Counted from the first letter of the stretch, positions 1-7,891 are shown. The stretch: 9,880 bases of DNA from Candidatus Colimorpha onthohippi (GCA_018064565.1 JAGHVA010000212.1:1-9880), one strand, 5' to 3'. A program made the numbers and translations. Notes: generated from the sequence alone by a model not told the origin.

Positions 1-3000
1 CTTGATAAAGATACCAGTGGTTGACCATGACATCAAAAGCACGGTCGGGTGTACTCACCTCGATAGTGCCGAGATGGCGCTGCCAGAACTGGCGGACATG
101 TGAGAAAGCCTCGTTGGGGTCGCGCTGGGCAAGAGTGGAGGCACTTACCACCTGCATACCATCTTGTGGATGGAGGTCTTCGACAGCCACTATAAAGGTA
201 GCCTCAGCGGTTCCAGAGGCTGGCAATGGCAAGTCGAAGCCTATGAGCTTGCGGTTGGGGTAGTCTATCTTGCAACGCTCAATGGGCTGTAGGGCGGTGA
301 GCAAGACAGTAGCGTGACTATAAGTCTCGTGGTAGGTGTTGCGCACGCGTAGTGCGTTGTCTTCGGCTACCCAATTAGAGTCGAGATATCGAGCCGTCTC
401 CTCTTCGGTGGTGCCGAGCACCAATTTGTATGCCATATCGATGGCGAGCGTTTGCGGTATGGCGAGTTTGTTGACGATGCGCAGTTGGTAGTATTTGGCC
501 ATAGCATCGCTTGCCACAAAGATGCGCACGCTGACTTGGAATCCTTCGTATTCGGCTTCGAACTCCGAATAGCCTTGTCCATGACGGGCTTGAGAAGGCA
601 CGAACTGACGATGACCGATAAGGAGCATCTCGGATGCCGCATCGCGCACTATGTCGTTGGTCCACGACGTGAGTTTGAACTGCTGAGCGTTGTAAGCGAA
701 GGTAAAACCGCTCATCGTAGAGCCTGTGATACAGCCAAAGCGAGGATTGCTCAGCACGTTGACCCACGGCATAGGCGTGTTGGTATTGGTAACAACGTAT
801 TCAGAGCCGTCGGGAGAGAAGCCGCCATACTGGTTGTAGAACTGCAACTCCGCTGCTGTGCGCGACATCTGCCCTACGCGAGCTTTAGATATAGGGTGTA
901 GCGGTTCGAACTGCTCTTTATCTTGATAGTGCTGGTTCTCGCGTTCCATATTTGCCAACTGCTCTTCGAGCGACACTCCGCCAGCCGAAGTAAGCGTAAG
1001 TCGAGCTACAGTGCGCAGCAATGTGCGCTCGGCATCGCTGATTTCTGTACCATTAAGCACATAGACGCGCCCTACGGGATTTTTCACCACGCTGAGGTGC
1101 TCTAAATTGGCCATATCCATGATGTATCGCGTGAGGCGTTCACGACGATCGCCTTGCTCGTCGTTGACGATGACGATATCGAGGTGCAAACCGCGCACTT
1201 TGTAGTACTCGTAAGCTTGGAGCACCTCCTTAGCATAACTGGCGTGGTCCAGGCTGTCGAGTTCCAGCAGCAATATAGCAAGGTCGCCCGAGATACCGAA
1301 GCGCCAAAGCCCCGACTGCGCCAAGGTATTGCCTGCCTTGATGCGTCCCTGCGCATCGCCTACCACAGCCACGTGCATCAAGTATTTGAAAATAGAGTTG
1401 TAGAGGTTCATCTCCGCACCATTCAGCAAACTCATAGAGGTACGCATATTGCTGAACACAGTGGCCATCTCAAAAGCATTGGAGACAGAGAAGGCATCGT
1501 GGTAGTCGCGCACCATAGCCATCAACTGCTCGCGCGACTTGCCAAAGCCTACCAGCAAGAATGCCATAGCCTTGTCGCCTGCGGGTATGCGTAGGCGGCG
1601 GCGCATAGACATCACGGGATCGAGCGTAGTGCCCACCGTGCCGCTGAGATTCTGGCGCGTCTCGATGACATCGGCATGCTGTGTGGTGTTGCCCCTACCA
1701 AGGAATCGCAGACGAGAAGTCTCGTACTGCACCGCATCGAGTGCAGACCCACCAATAGCAGTCTTAGGCATCGAGGCTGTAGCCGTATCGTCGGCCTCAT
1801 CCACGAACAGCTTGTGTATCATGTAGTATGTAGTCTTCACATTCTCGCGAGCTGGCTTAGTGAAGATGAGTGCATCTGCCTCAGCGTCGTACTCACTGGT
1901 GATAGTCATGCCGTTGAACACGCGGTGCGCCTCATCGTTCTGGTGTGGGCATAATATCACCTCGCCATAGGTGGTAATCTCCAACACCACATCGCGTTTG
2001 GTGTTGTTTGTGAAGGTAAATCGTCGCAACTCAGCGTTGCGATCCTTGGCGACGGTGATTTCGGTGAGCGTATCGATACCGCCGTCGCTGCGATAATACT
2101 TCACGCGGTCGGAGGCAAAGACCACACGGTAGTGGTCGGGCATGACGGCAAGCGGTGCGTAGGTGTTGCACCACAGGCGGTCGGTAGCCAGGTCGCGCAC
2201 ATAGAGGAACTGACCGTAATATTCAGATCCGACCTTGCGGTAACGGTTCAGCTGCACATTACCCCAGCGGCTAAAGCCTGCACCGCGGTCGTCGAGCATC
2301 ACAGTGTAGGTGCCATTGCTGAGAATACCCACCTCAGGAACATTAGCGATGGTAGTGTACTCGCGGTTATCGGCTTCTACAGGCGTCTTATCGTATTGAT
2401 AGCGTTTATATTCCGTAACCTTGAGGTCGATATAGGGACGCACCTGCACTTTCTCTTTGAGCAAGGTCTGCTTGGCGACCATCTGCGGGTCGCGTTCAAA
2501 ATGGCGCTGCAAGCAACCATCTACGAGGTAGTTGGCCAACGAGGCGAGTATCATACCCTGATGGTGTGCATAATGGGCGCGCACGCATTCGCGATCCTCG
2601 GCATCGTACGATTCGTAGAATCCGTACTCGTCGTACATTCCCAACGCCATAAACCGTTGCATGTTGTCATACACCGTGCGATCCGCCACCGGCATAGCCA
2701 GCAACGAGCTGTAAGGAGAGATGACGATACGGTCGGGCGTAGTATTTTGGAACTTCAGGTAGGGTACACCGAAAGCGTGGTACTTGTAGTTCTGCGAGTC
2801 ATCGAGTTCGTGATAAGCCGTCTCGCTAATGCCCCACGGAAGTTGCAACATATTACCGTCATCCGTGGTAGGATGGCTGCCGCGCAAGACGTTGCGTATA
2901 AACTCGCGCTGCGCGCGTATGGCGAAGCTGTAGGTCTCGTCCATCAGCGTATGCCTATAGGTGCGCAAGAATACCAAAGGCATGAAATATTCAAACATCG

Positions 3001-6000
3001 TGCCATACCACGATGCAACGCCTTTGTAACGGCGATACTGCACCAACGTCTTGTCGAGGCAGAACCAATGCTTATAGGGCACATCGCCCTTGGCGATGGA
3101 TAGGTAGCTGGTAACGCGCGCCTCGGAAGCAAAGTTGTTGTAGTTGTAAGGCAGCAACTGCCCCGAGCAGGTGTCGAAGCCAACGCTAAATACACCCAAT
3201 TCGGCATTATACAGGCACGAGAAGTCGGTGTGGTCTATCAGTCGCATCACGCGACTCAGCTGAGCCGCAGCATGGGCATTATCGTCCACAGTAAGGTCAA
3301 CACGCCGAGTATCGGAATAGGGGTCTAACAGACTTTCCAAATAGCCCTTAACGACATAAAGACAGGCTACAAAGTTGCCACTATCGGCAGTAGAGATGAA
3401 GTAGTTGGGCAACTCCTTGAGGGTATGTATGTGATACCAGTTGTAGAGGTGACCGTTCCACTTGGGCAGTTGCACCACAGTATCCAAAACATGCGCCAAG
3501 CGTCCTACAGCATCGCTATGCGTCACAAATCCCAACTCAGCGGCAGAGACGATGGCGGTGAGCGAATATCCTATGTTGGTAGGCGAGGTCTTGTAGTCGC
3601 ACAGCGAGGCTCGGTTGACTTGGTAGTTGTCGGGCATCAGGTAGTTGTTTTCTTCGTTGATTAAGGTATCGAAGAAATGCCACGTGTCCTTAGCCCACTT
3701 GCGCACCTCATCCAACTCGTCGTTGTTTAGGTGCACCATGCTCTTGCTAAATTTGGAACCAAGAAAGTGCATCAGGAAAGGAGCCACTATCCAGCAGAGG
3801 CTCGTAAAGGCAGCAGCTATGAGGAGCCACACCGTACTCACGGTGCTTCCATTCCACCCGCCGCTCACCAGACGCAGTGCACAGACAACGATAAGTGCGG
3901 CAGCGCAGACGAAGTTAGGCCAGAACTTGGCGCAGTAGTCGGCGCGTGTACCCTTGGTGCTGCGTGCTGCCTCGTCGCTTGGCACCCAAGCCAGTAGGTG
4001 ACGGTGGCTGATACGCATGCGGTAGCGCGACCGAACTATAGCATCGGTATAGAGGAATGCCTCCTTGGGGATGAGGGCAAAGGTAACGATGGTCTTGTAC
4101 ATCACCACTGCCATACCGTGCAGCAGGGTCATGTAGTAGCGGTACTGCCTACCCAAGCGCGGCAGGTGTCGCACGCGTCCTATGATAAAAAAGACGAAAG
4201 GCAGACAGACCACAAGAAATACTACTAATAGGAACCACACTGGGTTGATGTTGCCAAAGGCAAAGCCAAAAAAGATAGAAAGCAATAGCGCAAGGCTCAG
4301 CAAGCTGCGACGCAGGTTGTCTAATATTTTCCACCGTCCTATTGCATTTACCTGGTTGACAGTTTTTTCGCCAGCCTCGTTGCGCACATGGTTCCATAGC
4401 CACGGAGTTATCTGCCAATCGCCACGCGTCCAACGGTGGTGGCGTTTGGCATCATCGAGATAGTTGGATGGGCTGTCGTCGAAAAGCTCTACATCGTTGA
4501 TAAGTCCACAACGCAGGTGGCACCCCTCCAGCAAGTCGTGGCTCAATATCAAATTTTGAGGGAATGTGCCACGCAGCACCTGCTGGAAGATACGCAAGTC
4601 GTAAATACCCTTGCCACAAAACGACCCCTCATCAAAGATATCTTGGTACAACTCGAACGATGCCGTGGTATAGACGTCCAGCCCGCCGAGTCCAGAGAAG
4701 AGTTGGGCGTAGCGCGACTTGTTGGTAACCTCCACATCTACGTTGACGCGCGGCTGCATGATACCATAGCCGCTCGCCACGCGCCGCTTGTCGGCGGAGA
4801 GCACGGCGCGGTTCAGCGGGTGCGCCATGGCCCCTATGAGTTTTTGCGCGGAGTAGAGCACCAACTCGGTATCGGTGTCGAGAGTGATGACGAACTGCAC
4901 GGGGCAACGGTAGCCTGCGCCCGTCGGGTCGCAGGAGCGTAGGTAGTCGCTGATGGTCTCACAGCGGAAGTAGCGTTGCTTCTCCTCATCGCTGAGGCGT
5001 CCGAGTAGCAGGTCGTTAAAGTGGAGTATGGCTCCGCGCTTGCGCTCAAAGCCCAGCCAGCACTGCTCGCCTTGACTATAGGCGCGGCGACGATAGACGA
5101 AATGGAATATCGGCCGCCCGTATTTTTCGTTCAGTTCGCGCACCTTTTCCAGTCCGGCATCCACCACCTCCTGGTCATAGGGTGCCTCTTCGCTGCTGAT
5201 AGCCGCGGCATCGCCAAGCAAGGCAAAAGTCAGGTTCTCGACCGCTCCATTGCTAAGGTAATACACCTCCAGCTGGTTCAGCATCTGGCGCGTCTTGGCT
5301 GCATCTTTGAGGATGGTGGGGACGATAACCATGGTGGCATACTCGTCAGGGATGATGCCATCCTTAAATTTCAGTTTGAACGTGCCACGTGGCTTATGGA
5401 TACGGTAAAGCAGGTTGTTGAAGAGGTCTATCACTATCTGGCTGAACGGCACCACCATCAGCAGAGCACACACGCCGAGCACCACCCACCATCCTACCGA
5501 TGTAGGACCTTCGAAATTGCTACGATAGCAGCCCATAGCCAATGTAGCGAAAAACACCGCCAGCAGCAACGACATGCCCACCACTACGCACACATATATA
5601 TAAGCCCTACGTTTCCACGCCTTGGGAGGAAACAGTTGCCAACCTACATGCTCGCCTCGCTTGTCGGCCTCTTCCACGAGTTGTAGCACATATTTGTATT
5701 CGTCCTGCCGTTTGCGGCGAGCCTTGCGTACTATCTGCGCCCGGTAATCAGCCTTGTTGGCATCGTACATCTGGTCGTACATTCCAGCCTTTTCGCCACG
5801 CAGAGCCCGCTCAGAGAAACTCACACGGTCGTACACCTCAGACATCTCTATCTTGGTAGCTTTCTTGAGCGAGTTGAAGAGGTTCATCATCAACAGGTTG
5901 TCCTTGGCAACCTGATCCACTTGTTCTGGCGCCAGAGCCCCCACATCGCCCACAGCACTCTTATAACTGCCAGAGGCATACAGATGGTCGCAGAGGTCTG

Positions 6001-6376
6001 CCAACTTCAGCACAAGTTGGTATTTGAGCAACGTCAACAGCAAGCCTACCTCATCGTAACTGAAGTAGTCCTTCTCGCGCGCCTGACGGGTAGAGAGAAA
6101 ACGAAACAGAAAGTTTTTGTCAAGTTGGTAATAGGTACGTTCCAAAAATCCCGACAAAAGCGAGACAAGCAGCTCCGTTCTTTGACGTGGCAAATTGCGC
6201 AGTGTCTTGCTGCGAAGCTCCACCCGTAGCACCTTTTCCTGCTCAGAGAGCATGTAGTAGTTGTCCAGCACCCATTCGTTGGTGCTTCCGACCTGTCTTT
6301 TGGCCTTGGTTTCTTCGACCAGCAACTCGTAGTAGTCCGTAACGTGACGGAGCGCATTCTTGAAACTTTTATACAT
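1..6376 (-). CDS. ndvB: Cyclic beta-1,2-glucan synthase, NdvB/ChvB-like, 3' end cut by window edge
   Basis: The family is an inner-membrane enzyme that builds beta-1,2-glucan from UDP-glucose and cyclises it to a periplasmic glucan. The frame is open for 2125 codons with no stop. An N-terminal soluble region ends with HVGWQLF near 242-249, a conserved family position. Predicted membrane segments lie near 258-282, 294-316, 691-707, 713-734, 822-836 and 846-871. The GT84 glycosyltransferase has DTD at 500-502 (in ITLDTDTEL), SHDLLEG at 612-618 and HRWTRGDWQ at 647-655. The middle glucoamylase-like domain (cyclisation region, assigned to GH189) runs from WHFFDT at 899 to about 1310, with YAHHQGM around 1269-1275. 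Beta-sandwich regions follow, then the GH94 N-terminal part (YGGFSPDGSEYV from 1850, TPMPWVNVL near 1870). The window ends at HWYLYQ, just before the GH94 catalytic barrel. Known family members are roughly 2800 residues, so about 700 are missing. ATG at 6376 gives MYKSFKNALRHV; no clear Shine-Dalgarno is seen. No ndvA-type exporter is in the window. Confidence 0.9.
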   Translation of the reverse strand, partial: MYKSFKNALRHVTDYYELLVEETKAKRQVGSTNEWVLDNYYMLSEQEKVLRVELRSKTLRNLPRQRTELLVSLLSGFLERTYYQLDKNFLFRFLSTRQAREKDYFSYDEVGLLLTLLKYQLVLKLADLCDHLYASGSYKSAVGDVGALAPEQVDQVAKDNLLMMNLFNSLKKATKIEMSEVYDRVSFSERALRGEKAGMYDQMYDANKADYRAQIVRKARRKRQDEYKYVLQLVEEADKRGEHVGWQLFPPKAWKRRAYIYVCVVVGMSLLLAVFFATLAMGCYRSNFEGPTSVGWWVVLGVCALLMVVPFSQIVIDLFNNLLYRIHKPRGTFKLKFKDGIIPDEYATMVIVPTILKDAAKTRQMLNQLEVYYLSNGAVENLTFALLGDAAAISSEEAPYDQEVVDAGLEKVRELNEKYGRPIFHFVYRRRAYSQGEQCWLGFERKRGAILHFNDLLLGRLSDEEKQRYFRCETISDYLRSCDPTGAGYRCPVQFVITLDTDTELVLYSAQKLIGAMAHPLNRAVLSADKRRVASGYGIMQPRVNVDVEVTNKSRYAQLFSGLGGLDVYTTASFELYQDIFDEGSFCGKGIYDLRIFQQVLRGTFPQNLILSHDLLEGCHLRCGLINDVELFDDSPSNYLDDAKRHHRWTRGDWQITPWLWNHVRNEAGEKTVNQVNAIGRWKILDNLRRSLLSLALLLSIFFGFAFGNINPVWFLLVVFLVVCLPFVFFIIGRVRHLPRLGRQYRYYMTLLHGMAVVMYKTIVTFALIPKEAFLYTDAIVRSRYRMRISHRHLLAWVPSDEAARSTKGTRADYCAKFWPNFVCAAALIVVCALRLVSGGWNGSTVSTVWLLIAAAFTSLCWIVAPFLMHFLGSKFSKSMVHLNNDELDEVRKWAKDTWHFFDTLINEENNYLMPDNYQVNRASLCDYKTSPTNIGYSLTAIVSAAELGFVTHSDAVGRLAHVLDTVVQLPKWNGHLYNWYHIHTLKELPNYFISTADSGNFVACLYVVKGYLESLLDPYSDTRRVDLTVDDNAHAAAQLSRVMRLIDHTDFSCLYNAELGVFSVGFDTCSGQLLPYNYNNFASEARVTSYLSIAKGDVPYKHWFCLDKTLVQYRRYKGVASWYGTMFEYFMPLVFLRTYRHTLMDETYSFAIRAQREFIRNVLRGSHPTTDDGNMLQLPWGISETAYHELDDSQNYKYHAFGVPYLKFQNTTPDRIVISPYSSLLAMPVADRTVYDNMQRFMALGMYDEYGFYESYDAEDRECVRAHYAHHQGMILASLANYLVDGCLQRHFERDPQMVAKQTLLKEKVQVRPYIDLKVTEYKRYQYDKTPVEADNREYTTIANVPEVGILSNGTYTVMLDDRGAGFSRWGNVQLNRYRKVGSEYYGQFLYVRDLATDRLWCNTYAPLAVMPDHYRVVFASDRVKYYRSDGGIDTLTEITVAKDRNAELRRFTFTNNTKRDVVLEITTYGEVILCPHQNDEAHRVFNGMTITSEYDAEADALIFTKPARENVKTTYYMIHKLFVDEADDTATASMPKTAIGGSALDAVQYETSRLRFLGRGNTTQHADVIETRQNLSGTVGTTLDPVMSMRRRLRIPAGDKAMAFLLVGFGKSREQLMAMVRDYHDAFSVSNAFEMATVFSNMRTSMSLLNGAEMNLYNSIFKYLMHVAVVGDAQGRIKAGNTLAQSGLWRFGISGDLAILLLELDSLDHASYAKEVLQAYEYYKVRGLHLDIVIVNDEQGDRRERLTRYIMDMANLEHLSVVKNPVGRVYVLNGTEISDAERTLLRTVARLTLTSAGGVSLEEQLANMERENQHYQDKEQFEPLHPISKARVGQMSRTAAELQFYNQYGGFSPDGSEYVVTNTNTPMPWVNVLSNPRFGCITGSTMSGFTFAYNAQQFKLTSWTNDIVRDAASEMLLIGHRQFVPSQARHGQGYSEFEAEYEGFQVSVRIFVASDAMAKYYQLRIVNKLAIPQTLAIDMAYKLVLGTTEEETARYLDSNWVAEDNALRVRNTYHETYSHATVLLTALQPIERCKIDYPNRKLIGFDLPLPASGTAEATFIVAVEDLHPQDGMQVVSASTLAQRDPNEAFSHVRQFWQRHLGTIEVSTPDRAFDVMVNHWYLYQ

Positions 6377-6404
6377 TACAAAGACATTGTTTCGATATGT
6401 TTTG

Positions 6405-6449
6405 GGTTCGGCTATGTTGGCGCCATGCCGAGCATGGCGCAACCGAACC
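6405..6449 (-). promoter_or_regulatory. Large hairpin in the presumed 5' leader of the glucan synthase gene
   Basis: On the minus strand GGTTCGG (6449-6443) pairs with CCGAACC (6411-6405), enclosing GCGCCATGC / GCATGGCGC around a TCG loop (6431-6429). TTG and CAA extend the inner stem across a single bulged C. The base of the structure lies 28 nt before the ATG at 6376. There is no run of T after it, so it is not an intrinsic terminator. A role in mRNA stability or translation control is inferred. Confidence 0.6.
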
Positions 6450-6461
6450 ATTCGCCAACCC

Positions 6462-6491
6462 TGCAAGCAGAGAGAAGCGAAACCGCTTGCA
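6462..6491. promoter_or_regulatory. Inverted repeat TGCAAGC-N16-GCTTGCA overlapping the promoter
   Basis: Perfect 7-bp arms at 6462-6468 and 6485-6491 have centres 23 bp apart, about two helical turns. They overlap the last bases of the candidate -7 box and the expected transcription start. This could be a dimeric repressor site or, in a longer transcript, a second hairpin. Unit B has the same pair (6612-6618 with 6635-6641) with one change. Confidence 0.45.
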
Positions 6492-6520
6492 AATTTAGAT
6501 AAAAAAGCTGATACTAACAA
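6490..6520 (-). promoter_or_regulatory. Candidate Bacteroidota sigma-70-type promoter for the glucan synthase gene
   Basis: On the minus strand TTG (6520-6518), a 20-nt spacer, then TAAATTTG (6497-6490) fits the TTG-N19~21-TAnnTTTG consensus known for Bacteroides house-keeping promoters. Transcription would begin near 6482-6486, giving a leader of about 107-111 nt that carries repeat unit A. The -33 TTG lies in the unique spacer between units A and B, while the -7 box is the tail of the repeat. Unit B has the same TAAATTTG (6647-6640) but no TTG at the right distance. Confidence 0.5.
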
Positions 6521-6558
6521 GTGCGTGAATATTTTTCACTGGCGACAGATTAGAATAT

Positions 6559-6650
6559 CGGCTATGTTGGCACCATGCCGAGCATGGCGCAACCGAACCA
6601 TTCGCCAACCCTACAAGCAGAGAGGAGCGAAACCGCTTGCAAATTTAGAT
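6559..6650. repeat. Repeat unit B, head-truncated
   Basis: It matches unit A from CGGCTATG to the AAATTTAGAT tail but lacks the first 10 bases (GTTTTGGGTT). It differs at 6572 (A for G, in stem 1), 6613 (A for G, in stem 2) and one A-to-G change in the AGAGAGGAGCG loop. Without the GGTTCGG head, the outer stem of the large hairpin shrinks to a few base pairs. Confidence 0.88.
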
Positions 6651-6797
6651 GTTTTGGGTTCGGCTATGTTGGCACCATGCCGAGCATGGCGCAACCGAAC
6701 CATTCGCCAAACCTGCAAGCAGGAAGAAGCGCAACCGAACAATTCGCCAACCCTGCAAGCAGAGAGAAGCGAAACCGAACCATTCGCCGACCTTGCC
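6651..6797. repeat. Repeat unit C with 40-bp tandem duplication
   Basis: It starts directly at the end of unit B with the GTTTTGGGTTCGG head and the 9-bp stem (6672-6680 with 6684-6692). From 6691 a 40-bp block is repeated: GCAACCGAAC at 6691 and 6731, and GAAACCGAAC at 6771 as a partial third copy that decays near 6797. It lacks the GCTTGCAAATTTAGAT tail seen in A and B, so it has neither the second inverted repeat nor the -7-like motif. Confidence 0.88.
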
Positions 6798-6820
6798 TCA
6801 TCGGTATTGTCCGAAAGTAT

Positions 6821-7891
6821 TTATGCATTACTATTACTGCCGGTGGCATAGGCGCGCCATTTTTGCAGTGCAGACTGAAAATCAGGCGGCAAAGGACTTT
6901 CAAAAAGGAGCCGTTGGTGAGTTGTGGGGTGTTCAAAACCCGATAGTTTAGCGTGCAGAGCTTGTCGAGGCAACAGGCGAAAGGTGTTTTCGACAAACTG
7001 TTTATAATGTGAGAAAGTGGTACCTTTTAATATTTGATCGCCTCCATAAGCGGCATCACTAAACAACGGATGCCCGATATGTTTCATGTGTGCACGTATC
7101 TGATGTGTTCTGCCAGTTTCTAACACACACTCTACCAAGGTTACATAACCAAACCTTTCTATGACGCGCCAGTGGGTAACAGCATGCTTTCCATGATCAT
7201 CATCACATACTGCCATCACTCTACGATCCTTGGGACTGCGATCAAGATTACCCACTACGGTGCCACTATCCTCACGGAAATCGCCCCACACTAATGCGCT
7301 ATATTTTCGATCGATAGTATGGTCAAAAAATTGTTTGGCGAGCATAACCTGTGCATCCTCATTTTTTGCAACCAGCAGCAATCCAGAAGTATCTTTGTCG
7401 ATACGATGCACCAGATAAGGATATTTTGAACTGGATGCTGGCTGCGGCGCCACCTGCCCAACGCCCATATGGAAAAGCAACCCGTTGAGTAATGTGCCTG
7501 TAAAATTACCCACTCCAGGGTGAACGACCAAACCAGGCTGCTTCTCAATTACCAAAACATCATCATCCTCATACACAATATTGAGTGGCATCTGCTCGGG
7601 GCACAGTTCGGTTTCATGCGGAGGTTCGGGCAGCAGAACGCTTATCACATCGAGCGGCTTAATCTTATAGCTTGACTTGACAGGATTGTCGTTTACACGT
7701 ACGCAATTGGCCTTGGTAGCTGCCTGGATTTTTGTACGAGAGATGCCTTGAAGTCTAAGCTGCAAAAACTTGTCAAGCCGCATCGACTCCTGACCACGGT
7801 CAACTACGATATGATGATGTTCGTATAAATCTTCGGAAATCTGATCTGACTGCTCGAAGTCAGACGACAAAATATCTTCGCTGTTGAGCAT
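6821..7891 (-). CDS. rluD: RluD-family 23S rRNA pseudouridine synthase
   Basis: This 356-residue cytoplasmic enzyme is predicted to isomerise uridine to pseudouridine in 23S rRNA; RluD itself modifies helix 69. An acidic N-terminal segment with LYEHHHIVVDRGQES precedes an S4 RNA-binding domain at about 37-86 (MRLDKFLQLRL...ISRTKIQAA). The catalytic domain has HRIDKDTSGLLL at 162-173, where the Asp of HRID (165) is the family nucleophile. The second signature, GRTHQIRAHMKHIGHP, is at 260-275 and is followed by AYGG. Length is normal for the family. ATG at 7891 was chosen because the frame upstream (to a TTG at 8011) would overlap the previous gene by 64 bases and add a basic, non-conserved stretch. 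With this start it lies 56 bases after the T9SS-cargo gene, so co-transcription is possible. RluD versus RluC or RluA specificity is inferred from the family, not shown. Confidence 0.92.
   Translation of the reverse strand: MLNSEDILSSDFEQSDQISEDLYEHHHIVVDRGQESMRLDKFLQLRLQGISRTKIQAATKANCVRVNDNPVKSSYKIKPLDVISVLLPEPPHETELCPEQMPLNIVYEDDDVLVIEKQPGLVVHPGVGNFTGTLLNGLLFHMGVGQVAPQPASSSKYPYLVHRIDKDTSGLLLVAKNEDAQVMLAKQFFDHTIDRKYSALVWGDFREDSGTVVGNLDRSPKDRRVMAVCDDDHGKHAVTHWRVIERFGYVTLVECVLETGRTHQIRAHMKHIGHPLFSDAAYGGDQILKGTTFSHYKQFVENTFRLLPRQALHAKLSGFEHPTTHQRLLFESPLPPDFQSALQKWRAYATGSNSNA

Larger units (their letters stand above)
6399..6500. repeat. Repeat unit A (proximal to the glucan synthase gene)
   Basis: This is the complete form of the unit: a GTTTTGGGTTCGG head, a central hairpin with a 9-bp perfect stem (6420-6428 with 6432-6440), an ACCGAACCATTCGCCAACC segment, a second inverted repeat (6462-6468 with 6485-6491), and the AAATTTAGAT tail. 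It occupies most of the presumed 5' leader and promoter of the glucan synthase gene. Confidence 0.9.
6399..6797. repeat. Non-coding repeat array between rluD and the glucan synthase gene
   Basis: The 444-base gap (6377-6820) holds three copies of a unit of about 100 bp: A (6399-6500), B (6559-6650) and C (6651-6797). The shared core runs from CGGCTATGTTGGC to the AAATTTAGAT end. A and B differ at three positions over about 92 bases. C departs after its first 40-bp block. B and C are directly adjacent; A and B are separated by 58 bases of unrelated sequence (6501-6558). Each copy carries a hairpin with a perfect or near-perfect 9-bp stem. There are no terminal inverted repeats and no transposase, so a classical MITE is not supported. 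I do not recognise the family. Confidence 0.9.

Noticed and set aside
2132..3103. Plus-strand open frame of 323 codons
   Set aside because: It lies antisense to the middle domain of the glucan synthase, whose minus-strand frame shows clear family motifs. No recognisable domain in the plus-strand product.
5021..5686. Plus-strand open frame of 221 codons
   Set aside because: It is antisense to the membrane and GT84 part of the glucan synthase; shadow of codon composition.
6525..6539. GTGAA-TATTT-TTCAC hairpin between units A and B as a terminator
   Set aside because: The stem is only 5 bp and AT-rich and is not followed by a T run on either strand in a useful position.
6640..6647. Second promoter in unit B from its TAAATTTG box
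   Set aside because: No TTG lies 19-21 bases upstream on the minus strand, because that position is occupied by the head of unit C.
6399..6797. CRISPR array
   Set aside because: Only three long copies, no regular spacers, two copies directly adjacent, and no cas genes.
6360..6851. Plus-strand open frame of 163 codons across the repeat array as a protein gene
   Set aside because: It overlaps the start of the glucan synthase gene and the end of rluD, consists of repeat copies, is open in other frames too, and copy differences are mostly amino-acid changing.
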